From Sorex araneus (lineage: Eukaryota; Chordata; Mammalia; Eulipotyphla; Soricidae), in the NCBI RefSeq assembly GCF_027595985.1, contig NC_073302.1:407606415-407670414 (forward strand): 64,000 nt of DNA, given 5' to 3'. The position numbers and the translations under genes were made by a program. Positions 21,803 to 32,681 of this stretch are shown piece by piece (positions within the stretch are counted from its first letter, which is position 1; the number at the start of each line of letters is the position of its first letter). The notes beneath the pieces are model-generated. The model was given only the letters and a program-made list of their open reading frames with translations. It did no database searches and was not told the DNA's origin.

Positions 21803-22880
21803 TTTGGTGGGTTTTGGTTAATAAACCAACTAGTTGATTCTTCCTTAATAACTTTGATGCAAAACAGTTTTCTGTGAACTATTTTGACAAGAACATGATT
21901 TCATGTAACTTGATAAAAACTATGAGATCTTTTTAAATTGTTTTTGAAAAATTTAGCAACATTCAGCTAGTAGAGAAATTGCTATTCATTTCCTTGATTA
22001 GGAAAGGTCCTTTTGTAAAAAGATCACGTAATTTGGCCTGGTCTTTTTCCCCCATCTTGCCCTTAGGCTTTTTTGACATGACCAGTTTTATTATAACCAA
22101 GGAAAAATTGAGTTTGCCTGATGTTTAAAGATTAGACCTCAAAGGTTATGGTAAATGAATGATTTTTTTGCAGTGAAACTTTGCTAATTTAAAATTGCAT
22201 GCTCTGTGGCATCTTTGATTTAGCAACATGGGTTGTTAATGTATGTGAAACTAATTGAATTGTTCAGCAACTGGATAGCAGTATCTAGGGTAATTTCCCC
22301 TGAACACATTAGAAAGGCTTGGTTTACTATTCACCACAGAACTATGCCTTTCTGTGTTTTAGAATTGGGATAAAGGAAATGATTGTGATGCTCATAATCA
22401 TTTAGGCCAAAGGGAAACTGAAAATTTATAAAGCTATTGCCAAGAAATTGTTACATGTTTGTTCCCTGGCTAATGATTTTATAGTGTTGAAATCATAGCT
22501 ACTTTACATACCTTTTCACATTTCTTTCTTGGTTCATGCCTTAGGTCTTAATATGGACTTAACGTATTTTTTTTTGAGTGTGGTTTCTTTCTTTGCACTC
22601 ACTTTATCTAGAGATTGACTAATACCTCATTCTGTTTGTGAAAACAGCCAGTAATTTCTGTGCAACCGTATTATGTGCAATATTTTTAAATCCTAAAAAT
22701 GTGTGCTTTTGTTTTCAAATATTCTTATTTCTATAGTTCTGCACTTTTCCATTTTATACTCCATATTGAGTATTAATCCTATGGATACATATTAAAACTA
22801 GTAAATGTCTCATACAATATGTGTGAGAAATACAATATTTACAATATGATGTGTACTGTGTTTTATTGTTAAAAGTTTAT
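21803..22880 (+). other. DNAJB9: DNAJB9 3' UTR (probable extent)
   Basis: About 1.1 kb of AT-rich sequence without recognisable young repeats follows the stop. An AATAAA lies at 21820-21825, probably too close to the stop. An ATTAAA at 22791-22796 is a plausible distal signal. The first SINE-like sequence begins near 22885. The true end is unknown. Confidence 0.5.
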
Positions 22881-22884
22881 TCTG

Positions 22885-22985
22885 GGGGTCCTGGAGAAAG
22901 GGCTGGTGTGTATACTTTGCATGTTAGTTCAATCCTTTAGTTCAATCCTTGTCACTACGTGGTCTGGGAGCACTGTAGGGTGAGT
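22885..22985 (+). repeat. SINE remnant
   Basis: TTGCATGTTAGTTCAATCC and GGTCTGGGAGCACTG are degraded type-A-like motifs. Confidence 0.4.
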
Positions 22986-23045
22986 ACTATTTTGATCCAT
23001 TCATGAGCAAGAATTCCTTTCCCAGAATTCAAAATAAAAATGACT

Positions 23046-23214
23046 TAATTGGGACAGGAGAGATAGTAAAGCAGATAGGACCCTTGCCTTACTGGCTTCT
23101 GACCCAGCTTTAAGCCCTGGCATGCCATATGGTCCCCTGAGCCTACCAGAAATGATTCCTGAGGGCAGAGCTAGGAGTAAACCCCGAGTACAGCAAAGTG
23201 TATTCCCCCAAGTC
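23046..23214 (+). repeat. Type-A SINE, diverged
   Basis: GGACAGGAGAGATAGTAAAGC through GTGTATTCCCCCAAG. Confidence 0.75.
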
Positions 23215-23369
23215 ATAAATGATGTAATCTTTTTTGAACTAATTTCCTTGACTTTGTGTTTTCTAAATTAACTGTGTCTTGAGTTGGAGGCTATAGAACA
23301 TTTAAGCACAGGATTCTTTTTGTGCTACAGAATTAGTATAAATAGCTTCTGATTATTGGGGTGTTTCAT

Positions 23370-23540
23370 TCTTTTGTCATTGCTGTTTTGGGATCACATC
23401 CTGCAGGCTAAACAGCTTACTCCTGGCTCTATGCTCAGAGATCCCTTATAGCAGGCTTGGAGACTATGAGGTGGGACACAGGTCAGCTGTGTCGAAGGCA
23501 AACACCCTACTTGCTGTAATGTCCTGTAGGCTCCCCGTAG
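23370..23540 (-). repeat. Type-A SINE, antisense, diverged
   Basis: GTTTTGGGATCACATCC... GGACACAGGTCAGCTGTG. Confidence 0.65.
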
Positions 23541-24640
23541 AGTTGATTTTAGGCAGTTAATATACTGTGCGTTTCATATTCATGTTCTGAAATTAGTTAC
23601 ATGAGAATTCAGATTGCTCAAAGTCAAAAATTTGAACATTCCTGGGCAATTTTAATTTTTTGAAGTGGATTTTTGTTTAGCAATTAACATATGTAGAAAA
23701 TGACTGTTCCCAAGCAGAATAGGGAAGAAATTGGTATCAGCAATTTTTTTAGAGACTAGCAAAATTTCTCAAGTTTTTCCATATCACAAATTGAATATAA
23801 TTTTTGATTGTTTTTTGGTCTCTTTTGGTTCCAATGATAAAAAATATAAAAGTGAAGTCATGAAAAGTACTGAAAAACAATAACCAGCAGTTGTGAGACT
23901 CTTAAAAGCTATAAAGCAGAGGCCATTGGGTTTGGAGACTAAAGAAAAAAAAGGACACAGCTAAGGTGTATTGAAGAAGCAATAAAGGTCAGATTGGTGA
24001 GTGGGGAAAGTAAAGAGCAAGAATGAGCCGAATTAATCATGTTAATTTATTAATGAATTGCACTGGGAACCCCGAGCTTTCATCTATCCTCTGTAGTAAG
24101 TTGTTTTTGACAGGAAAAGCTTTTTCTTCAGGGCAAGGACTAATAACATTGAAAGATCCCCAATTGAGGAGCCAATGAAGAAAATAGAAATAAAGTAAAT
24201 TTTCACTTGGGAGTGGGAAAGAATGCTGGTTATTAACTCCATTCCCAGAACTCAGCCTCTTTGCTAGGGGATGTGTGGGTACCAATAGTGTCTGCATTTT
24301 GATCACATACTCACTTGCTGGTACTTGGTTGAAATACCATTACAACTTAACACGGACCCCTCACTTAAAAGTAGATGTCACACAGACACACTTGGTGATG
24401 AAACTGCTTTTCTCGGCCATTTGCATTTTGATGTAGTTCTTCATTAACAGGTGTCCAAGCAATGTCAGAGACATTTAAGAAAAATTAATGGTAGAGAAAC
24501 TTCAACAAAACACCTTTGAAAGGTAGTTCAGGGGACTGGAAGATAATTAAGAATTAAAGTATTAACAGATTTTTAGATGGAATTAATTTATCAATAAATC
24601 AGGAGTGGGTACTAGTCTTGCCTGCATATACCAAGTTCTC
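23541..24640. other. Unique AT-rich sequence
   Basis: No gene or repeat recognised. A minus-strand 89-codon frame near 24037-24306 has no family signature. Confidence 0.5.
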
Positions 24641-25095
24641 ATTTTTTTGTAATATTTGAAACTTTAAACACCATGATTTACAAAGTTGTTCCTAATACAG
24701 TCATTTCAGATAGTGTTCCAACACAAATCCTACCACCAGTGTAACCCCAACACCGATGTCCCCAGTTACTCATCTCTGTCTCCCACCTCTGACCTGCCCC
24801 CCTTAGCAGGCATAAAATAAATTACCTTATATTGCTTGTTGCAACATATGTCTCATGATGGTGTTTCTAAAGTCATTGAGAATTTACTGAGCTGTTAGGT
24901 CCTAGTTGAGCCTTCTGTGCTATTGTTTTCATTTATTGAGTTTTGTGGGTGTCAACACAACTTTCTAATTTTTTGTGCTCTTACTGGGCTTTGTATTGTG
25001 AGATTTGGAGATGCTGTATGGCCACATATGCAGTCATGCATTCCAGGATCTCTGAAAGTGGGATGATTCAGCAGCATGACATCTCAGCTGGGCGA
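24641..25095 (-). repeat. Old L1 3' UTR, antisense
   Basis: Antisense L1 tail (ACACCATGATTTACAAAGTTG) followed by CCAACACAAATCCTACCACCAGTG and, further in, the GAGATTTGGAGATGC motif. Confidence 0.6.
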
Positions 25096-25154
25096 TTTAT
25101 ATGCAGGCAGATAAGGTGTGGGTGTGATAATCAGAATGGAGAATTATTTTACCA

Positions 25155-25320
25155 GTAAATTATGGGAACTGGAGAGATTCTTCAGTGAGTAAGGAACTTT
25201 CCTTGTACACACCTGACCTAGGATCAATCCCTTCCACCCCATATGACCCCAGAGCATTGCCAGGAGTGATTACTGAGAGCAGAGTCAGGAGTAGCCCCCG
25301 AGTACAGCTGGGTGAGGTTT
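25155..25320 (+). repeat. Type-A SINE, diverged
   Basis: GGAACTGGAGAGATTCTTCAG through GAGTACAGCTGGGTGAGG. Confidence 0.7.
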
Positions 25321-25738
25321 TATCAATTTCAGAGATTCACAAATATCAGATTTTCTCTTAGCTCAATTTTGCTACTTCCTGCCCAACTTCTCTCCAGTTT
25401 GTGGCACAGACCTGTTCGCTGTTATTATGATGCTAATGAGGCAGCAGGAGTCCTAATAGAATAAGATAGGCAATAACCATAGTAAATATGTAAATTACCA
25501 TGTAAGATATACACGATGAAAAAAGGTAATACAGCTCAAGGCAATATTGAAAAAGCTGGTAGGTCAGGGGTGTGTCACAATTTTTACCAAGGATGTTCAG
25601 TGTCCCACCTCATTGGGAAGGTTAATTTGCATAGGCTTACAGGAACACATGAATGGAGAAAAAGGAATTTGACAAATTATTGGACTAATAAGGAGATAGT
25701 ATAGCTGGAGACCAGTGAGCAAGAGAAATAGTTTTATT
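25321..25738. other. Unique sequence
   Basis: Nothing recognisable. Confidence 0.45.
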
Positions 25739-26050
25739 TAAATTTTTTAAATTTAATTTTTAAAATTAACTTTTATAAAGTTGTTCATGATGATTTATTA
25801 CATTCAATATTCCAACATCATCCCACCACCATCACACCTTCCCACTACCATTATTTAAAATTTTCCTAACCACCACCCACGCCTGCCCCAATAGCTGGCC
25901 CTAAATAATTCATTATTATATTGCTTATTATGAATAATTTGCTAAAAGTGGTCAAAAAAGATTTCCTTAGAAGAAAGTATGTGAAAATTGTTGTATTTCA
26001 CCCTGGAGCTATTAAGCCCTTGTATCGGAGATTACTAACATGTTACAGGG
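25739..26050 (-). repeat. Old L1 3' end, antisense
   Basis: TTATAAAGTTGTTCATGATG... CCAACATCATCCCACCACCATCACACC. Confidence 0.6.
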
Positions 26051-26524
26051 AAATAGTTTTAGATGAGTTTATATAGAGTAGGGCAAGATATCAGGAAGGA
26101 AGGACTTTGACAAATTTCAAAAGGAATTGACATTGGTTTATGATGTGATAATGTTTTGAGCAAATGAAGAACTCTATCTTCCATTCATTTTAAAATAAAA
26201 CATTCTAGCTGCTAATCATAGCCTATAGGAGGGTAATTGGTATACTAGATCAGTATAGGATTAGAATATTTCAGTACTCTAAGGTGAGAAATCATTATGG
26301 CTCATTACACCAAGCCAGTATGATGTGGTGATAAGCGGTTGGATTCTAGATATAGTCTGAATCAGTAGGAATTATGAATTGTCTATAGGCAAAAGACAGA
26401 AGGTAAAAAGATAATTTCAAGTTTTGTGTTCAGAGAACTAGAAAAATTGGATTTTCCTTCTAAGATTATTATAGTCATTGAAGAAAAACTCTTCAAAAGG
26501 AAAACCAGAAATTCAGTTTGGACC
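26051..26524. other. Unique sequence; contains the upstream arm of an inverted repeat
   Basis: Positions 26401-26510 reappear inverted at 26813-26904, inside the neighbouring L1 insertion. Confidence 0.7.
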
Positions 26525-26534
26525 CAGTAATTTT

Positions 26535-27197
26535 TTTTTAATTTTTATTGAATCACTGTGAGGTACAGTTACAGACTTAAAAATTTTTGTGCTTAGGTTT
26601 TAGTCGTACAATGATCGAGTGCCTGTCCCTCCACCAGTACCCGTTCTCCACCCACAATGTTCCCAGTATTCCTCCCATTTCCCCATTCCCCCCCCCCTGT
26701 ACACCCCCCTCTGCATCTATAGTCTACTTTCGGCACGCATCTCCCATTCCAAAAGGGCCCTCTAAACACCCTTTACTTGGTGGTCCCTTCTCTCGTTTTC
26801 CTTTTGGTTTCCTTCTGGTTTTCCTTTTGAAGAGTTTTTTCTTAGAAGGAAAACCCAATTTTTCTAGTTCTCTAAACACAAAACTTGAAATTATCTTTTT
26901 ACCTGAGCTGTCTTTTTCCCCAGCATGTGAGGCCAGCTTCCAAGCTGTGGAGCAAACCTCCTGGTACTTATCTCTACTATCCTTGTGTGTTAGTCTCCTA
27001 TTCTGTTACTTTATATTCCACAAATGAGTGTAATCTTTCTGTCTGTCCCTCTCTGACTCATTTCACTTAGCATGATACTTTCCATGTTGATTCATTTATA
27101 TGCAAATTTTATGACTTCATCTTTTCTAACAGCTGCATAGTATTCCATTGTGTAGATGTACCACCATTTTTTAACCAGTCATCTGTTCTTGGGGGCG
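26535..27197 (-). mobile_element. L1 3' fragment, antisense, carrying an inverted copy of flanking DNA
   Basis: T-tail, L1 3' UTR and the antisense end of ORF2 (GTCATCTGTTCTTGGG). CAGTAATTTT is present at 26525-26534 and 27198-27207 as a short target duplication. Compared with the L1 at 32698, about 100 extra bases interrupt the 3' UTR near 26800-26904. Confidence 0.8.
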
Positions 27198-27325
27198 CAG
27201 TAATTTTGAGCTAATGTGTGGAGGGTAGAGATATGTCAAGGTAAAGAGACAGTTAAGCAGGGAAGGTGTATTTTTGAATTGACCAAATACAGGTGACATT
27301 TTAGGTTAAATGGAATAAATCTTTT

Positions 27326-27496
27326 TTTTTTTCTTTTTGGGTCACACCCGGCCATGCATAGGCGTTACTCCTGGCTCTGCAATCAGGAATTACTCCTGGC
27401 AGTGCTCAGGGGACCATATGGGATGCTGGGAATCAAACTCAGGTTGGCCGCATGCAAGGCAAATGCCCTACCCGCTGTACTATTGCTCTAGCCCCT
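27326..27496 (-). repeat. Type-A SINE, antisense, with target duplication
   Basis: Complete antisense copy. AAATGGAATAAATCTTTT before it and AAACGGAATAAATCTTTT after it form the duplication. Confidence 0.92.
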
Positions 27497-27559
27497 AAAC
27501 GGAATAAATCTTTTAGACTGAATAAAAAGTAGTCTGAACTCCTCAGGTGCTCTAAATAG

Positions 27560-27957
27560 TATCACTGTATCACTGTCATCAGTTTGCTCAAGCGGGCACC
27601 AGTAACGTCTCCATTTGTCCCTGTCATATGCTAGTGTAGTCCAGTGGCATATTGCAGGCTCTTTCAGGGTCAGAGGAATGAGGACCATCGTTGTTAATGT
27701 TTTTGGCATAATCAATATGCCATGGGTAGCTCTGCCGTGCTGGCAGGATACTCTCGGTAGCTTGCAGCGCTCTCCGAGAGGGATGGAGGCTTTTGGGGCG
27801 ACCTCTAATCACCTTTACAGGTGTTCCCAGTCTACCAAATGTAAGCTTTTGGTTGACTGGCATATTGTAACTATCTGCACACTGACAAACACGCTCCTGC
27901 CTGTGTCTCTGGGCAGCACCTGGGACATCTATGGCCTCAGGTTGATCTCCATTTGAA
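27560..27957 (-). repeat. RTE-tailed non-autonomous element with the longest RTE-derived tail
   Basis: On the minus strand the last about 70 bases (CACTGGACTACACTAGCATATG, GACAAATGGAGACGTTACTGG, GCTTGAGCAAAC) follow the end of the RTE frame at 38085-38160, including a DKWRRYW-like reading. The middle has the shared GAGAGTATCCTGCC/AGCTACCCATGGC block. The 5' 160 bases are neither the tRNA head nor type C. Confidence 0.75.
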
Positions 27958-28319
27958 AAAAAAAAAATCATACATATTTTTGGGTTTGCCATTTTTTCAT
28001 AAACTTTTTAATCTTCAAAAACAAGGTAATTCCTACTAAAGTGGATGAAAATATTACATCGACTTTAGTGGATTTTTGTGTAATACACTAAATTTGCTCT
28101 GTGAAATATTACATCCTTGTTATATCCAATCACTAGCAATAAAAAACTCTTTAGTTAAATCTCTGACAATTTTCTGTATTTTTCTCAAAAATAGACAACC
28201 AAAACACTCAAAACACATTTTTGCTGCAAAGAAACCTAGATATCATACTAAGAAATTGCTGTGGTACGTAAATTAGAATAAGAAATACACTGAAATCCTT
28301 CTTAAATTACCCAATTCTA

Positions 28320-28480
28320 GGTGTGAGATCTGGCTCAAAGAGACAGCAAACATACATGCATGCAACATAAGGGCCTGTGTTCAGTCCCTCACACCAGGAT
28401 AACATTCCTTTATAACCTCTAGCCATCACTGGGCCGAGGCCTCAGAAGAAAAAAAAAAAAACCAAAAAAAAAACCTGATC
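28320..28480 (+). repeat. SINE remnant with A-tail
   Basis: GTGTTCAGTCCCTCACACC and an A-rich end; weak match. Confidence 0.4.
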
Positions 28481-28539
28481 CTGTCTTAAGATAATAAACA
28501 TTTTAAAAAATATCTGGATAATTTAGAACTTTTTTTTTT

Positions 28540-28722
28540 CAGAGATCAAAATTCAACTCTATGTGGGGGTGGGAGTGGGGAGTGTTTTGGGGACCACCCT
28601 GATTGTGCCTACTCCTGTCCTCTGGGGTCACTCCGATGGGGGCTGGGGGACCATATGTAGTACCGAGGATTGAAACCAGGTTGGATGCATGCAGGACAAG
28701 TGTCTTACTGAATCTCTGGAAA
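28540..28722 (-). repeat. Type-A SINE, antisense, diverged
   Basis: GTGTTTTGGGGACCACCCTG... GGGACCATATGTAGTACCGAGG. Confidence 0.6.
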
Positions 28723-29306
28723 ATTCAACTTACAAATTTAAAAAAAAGAAAGAGAGCCTAAATTCTTACACATAACCAAAAAGGCCATGACGCGTGTTTA
28801 TTTCACACTCCACAAAGAAAGATTTCAGTAAGACTCAACCTATGAAGATTGCCAAAACAGCCAAAGATTTCTAAAAGCAACAGCCACAGGTTGACTTTTT
28901 TACAAAGCAAACAAAGGTGGTGAAATCTTATCAAATCTTCTGGATTAAATAAAATAAAGCAAAGCAATAGAGGCAATCCTTAGAATTTTAGATTTGTAAG
29001 AAAATGCATCATTTTCTAACTAAAATATCAGTCATAATTATTGTAAATTTATAACTGAGTAAGGCCTTACCTTCCACATAATTTTTCGTATATAATCCCT
29101 TTCTGACTTAAAATGCTTTTGGCAGCATTAATGTCATAAGCTATACTAAAAATTAAAGAAACAAGCTTTGACAAATAATGCTATATAAAAATTTCAAGAT
29201 AAAACAAGTACCTTGGTTCATATTCTATACCTTTGACTCTGTCCCTTCTCACTAGGATACTTGCAGTTTATTTCAGGATTTAGTGTTTTATTGCTCTTAT
29301 TAGCAG
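28723..29306. other. Unique AT-rich sequence with a possible minus-strand exon
   Basis: The only notable signal is the splice-flanked open segment at 29071-29145. Otherwise nothing is recognised. Confidence 0.4.
29071..29145 (-). other. Candidate orphan exon (75 bp), unidentified
   Basis: On the minus strand TTTCTTTAATTTTTAG precedes, and GGAAG|GTAAGG follows, a 75-base segment. One frame is open across it (reads AYDINAAKSILSQKGIIYEK). I do not recognise the peptide, and no neighbouring exon was found. It could be chance or a relic of a lost gene. Confidence 0.2.
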
Positions 29307-29312
29307 GAACAT

Positions 29313-29567
29313 TGTAGGGAGCCAGAGCACATTGCGCATGCGTGGCGGCCATGACAGAATGACCTCATATGGGGTGATTGGCGAGAGCCAATAGATGAGC
29401 GCCACGTCAGAGGCGGGGCAACCAGGGCTATATAAGGACTGCCGTTACCCGGGTTGGGGTTCTTTTCTCATCGTCAGTTAACTGAATAAACGGCTGCAGA
29501 AGGATCCTCAACCCGTGTCGTCTCACTCTTTGCTGGCGAAGGGAAATCGCGACGCGGGCGACGAACA
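29313..29567 (+). mobile_element. Solo LTR of a class-II (betaretrovirus/IAP-like) endogenous retrovirus
   Basis: The 255-bp element begins TG and ends CA and is flanked by an exact 6-bp duplication GAACAT (29307-29312, 29568-29573), the size typical of class-II ERVs. It has a TATA box (TATATAA, 29429-29435), an AATAAA at 29485-29490 and a CpG-rich U5-like end. U3 contains CCAAT (29388-29392), nine bases, then CCACG (29402-29406). No internal retroviral sequence remains, as expected after LTR-LTR recombination. Subfamily assignment is inference. Confidence 0.85.
29388..29409 (+). promoter_or_regulatory. Exact ER-stress response element (ERSE) in the solo LTR, overlapping a UPRE-like site
   Basis: CCAAT, nine bases, CCACG matches the ERSE consensus bound by NF-Y with ATF6/XBP1. 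The last part, CCACGTCA, is the reverse of TGACGTGG, a UPRE-type site. It lies about 20 bases upstream of the LTR TATA box and 7.5 kb downstream of the DNAJB9 stop codon. Function is inferred. Confidence 0.6.
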
Positions 29568-29573
29568 GAACAT

Positions 29574-30355
29574 TTTTGTAAAGAATAATTTAGAACCTTT
29601 TTTAATAAAAAATTAGCAAGTTGGACACTTTGCTGTAGTTTTCTGTTTCCTGTAACAAATTAAAGCAGTAGCTAATTTGTAGATTTTTAATTTATAAATC
29701 AGCACAACAGTATTTAACCAGAAAATCTTACAATATATTCCGATTTTAACCATTCTCAACTTTTTGCTTTGTATAAATCTTGCATGTCTGGCAATCAAAG
29801 CAAATTAAAATTTTAAGACATAGTTTTAAAATTATATGTATATATAACAGGTTTTTTTTTTTCTGTACCTCAAACCATCACATGGTAAAATACAAGCACT
29901 TTTGGAAATGTGACTAATGACCTAGCCCTTTAACCAAATATAACAGGACTACTGAGAAGCTTTATCATTCTTTGCAGATTAGCTTTCTTCTTACTCAAAT
30001 TCATGTAACTGTTTCAACATTACTCAGTCATACAGCTTATTCCTAGTAAAATGTTCTTTAACATTTCATACTACTTTAATTTTTCAAAATTTTAGTCCTG
30101 TGGTCAAACTTATACAAATTTTGCAACATTTTTACTTTTTATCAGAAATGAAAATTGTGTATCTCATGTAATAAAATCAGCAACACTTTCTAGTGACTAA
30201 GATATCAAGGGCCATAGTATAAAACAAATTACTAGGTGCTACATTCTCACTGCAAAGTTTTCTTTATTGCCCCATACCATGTAATTTGGCAAAAAAAGGA
30301 AGTGAGACAGACTTGGTGATATAGTCGGAATTACATATAGGCAAGATGGTAGCAC
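29574..30355. other. Unique, very AT-rich sequence
   Basis: No gene or repeat recognised. The base composition resembles 3' UTR sequence, but nothing identifies it. Confidence 0.4.
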
Positions 30356-30356
30356 T

Positions 30357-30537
30357 GCACTGTAGCACTGTTGTTTTGTTGTTCATCGATTTGCTCGAGC
30401 GGGCACCAGTAACATCTTCATTGTGAGACTTGTTAACTGTTTTTGGCATATCAAATATACCATGGGTAGCTTGCCAGGCTCTGCTGTGTGGGTGGGATGC
30501 TCTCGGTAGCTTGCTGGGCTCTCCGAGAGGGACCGAG
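30357..30537 (-). repeat. Type-B SINE, antisense, lacking most of the tRNA head
   Basis: Antisense RTE-type tail (TTCATCGATTTGCTCGAGCG) and GCTCTCCGAGAGGGACCGAGG. Confidence 0.85.
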
Positions 30538-31340
30538 GAAGGCAAGACAGCAGAGCTGAGAATTAGTTTGAATTTAGAAGACTGGAAGCAGGTGCTGTAC
30601 CTGAGATAAAAGCACAACTTCAAGATAAAATCTGAGCTGATGAGAGGAGTTGGCTCAGCCTCAAGTCCCACAGTTCAGGACTTTTGCATCACAAACTTAA
30701 AAAGTGTTGTTCTCATGCCTTCAAAATTTGTTTGTAAGCATAATTGTGGTTCTAAAAAATATCAGATAAAACTGATGGGTAGGGGAAAGACAAAATGAGC
30801 AGAGCAACAAAACAATTTTTCCCTACTTTAAAATAAATTATTTAGGTTTTATGTGCTTAAACTTGGGACCGTATTAACAAAGAACATTTCTCAGTAACAA
30901 CCACAAATAATCTTGAATCAATTGATGTATGCTCTAAGTAGTATAAGAAGAAAAACAGGAATATTTAACAATAAGCCAAAGAGGAATTTATGTCTTGGAA
31001 GAAAGTGAAAAAAGTATATCAAGAAGTAGAAAGTGGTCACCCTTGTAAGATGTTGACACTAAGTCAACAAACATCTATCTTTATGCCTTCATGAAGAGTA
31101 AAGAAAACTAGAAAGAAGTTGAGAGTATTCATTAGAATTTTAATTCTGGGAATTTCTCATTTGGAAAATAAGGATAATGTTTTATGAATCTAATTATTCA
31201 AGTGTAGCAGACTGGGTAATCCATAACCCAATGAATTACCATTAACAATGGTAATTAACAGTGGAAAATGGAAGAAGAGAAGAGAGGAGATAAGATGGAA
31301 AAGTGCATTAATTCTCTTTCACGATAACTGCTGTGCTTGC
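30538..31340. other. Unique sequence
   Basis: Nothing recognisable. Confidence 0.45.
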
Positions 31341-31344
31341 ACAT

Positions 31345-31545
31345 TTTAGTTGTGCTTGCTGAGGGTCACATTCTTAGTTGCAATACTTCTGGCTATGGTG
31401 TGGCTGGAAATCAATTGCACCATCAGGGATGTCAGACAACAAAGCTGCCAGGACACTGCTCGGCTAATGTGATGACCCTGGGGGTTGAACTCCAGGCCTT
31501 AAGCTTGCAAGGTAGAAACAGTAGCTACTGAGCCATTTTCCTGCC
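31345..31545 (-). repeat. SINE remnant, antisense
   Basis: GTGCTTGCTGAGGGTCACATTC and GGGGTTGAACTCCAGGCC are the only recognisable parts. Confidence 0.4.
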
Positions 31546-32490
31546 TTCCCCAAATTCTGTGTTTTCACACAAAATGTGTTTTGAATCGCTGGATATCTTT
31601 CCAATTTAGTTGGCCTGCAGAAGACAACTCATCAGTGATGCCTCTATAACTTAAGGAGAAACTAAAAAGCTTCCACATTCTCCTCCTGTGTCGGAGTCAT
31701 TTTGAATTATTATGTATATTATATATGTGTAACATGATATAATATTGTTTATTATACATGGAGCCAATACTCCCATCAAACCCTTCGGTTATGTGAGACA
31801 AAAACGTCTATTATTTTCCTTATGTCAGTCTGAATTGAATTCTACAAACACAGATCAAATCAAATACCAGTCAAATAAACCCTACTTCAGGTGTCAGGAG
31901 TACCAAGAAATCACAGAGAATTGCCCCAGAGAAGGAAGGGCAAATTCAGGAACACAAAGGGAGCTAATGTTCAAATAAGATAAAATGTCTGGCTGGTGGA
32001 CAGAGGAATTCTCTAAGACTGGAGGATGCAGTTGCCACAAAAGAACAGCAGTTTCCCTCTCACTTAGCTATTATGGACGCCATGGAGATAGGGCACGCAG
32101 TCCTGTGGATTGATCCCTGACGCCTCAGTCTTAGCAGCAATACTGTGAGCCCTTTGAATAACCCTGTGGTCTGCGTAGACTGCAGGACTCTGCCAAACTG
32201 TGCTGGAGCACGAGAGGGTTATTCACCTGCCCCAGTAATCTATGTACTGTTTTCATTTTTCTGTGTTTCCCGATGTAAAGAAAGGTTGGAGAGAACTAGG
32301 TTGCCATGTGGGGGTTCAGTAACAGAGTCTGTAGTAAGGGAAGTGACGTTCCTCCAGTGATGTTTGTGTTAGTCCTTAAAACCTATGAATATCTTTAGAC
32401 ACATGACAGGGAGAAGTTGATATTTAGACAGCTCATCAACTAACTTTTAATACAAGGAGAATTACATAGTCTGAATTATCAGGTGCATGA
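31546..32490. other. Unique sequence
   Basis: No gene or repeat recognised. Confidence 0.45.
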
Positions 32491-32509
32491 TATATAATCA
32501 CAAGAATTT

Positions 32510-32681
32510 TGTTTTGCTTTTTGGGGTCACAGTCAATGATGCTCAGGGGTCACTCCTGGCTCTGCACTCAGGAATTATCTTTGGCGGTGCTCAGGGGACC
32601 ATATGGGATGCTGGGAATCGAACCCGGGTCAGCCGCGTGCAAGGCAAACGCCCAACCCGCTGTGCTATGACACCAGCCCCA
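32510..32681 (-). repeat. Type-A SINE, antisense
   Basis: Complete antisense copy. TCACAAGAAT occurs on both sides; the downstream copy is also the target site of the next L1. Confidence 0.92.

Noticed and set aside
29574-30270. Reading this AT-rich block as a retrocopied 3' UTR
   Set aside because: The composition is suggestive, but there is no A-tail, target duplication or identifiable source.
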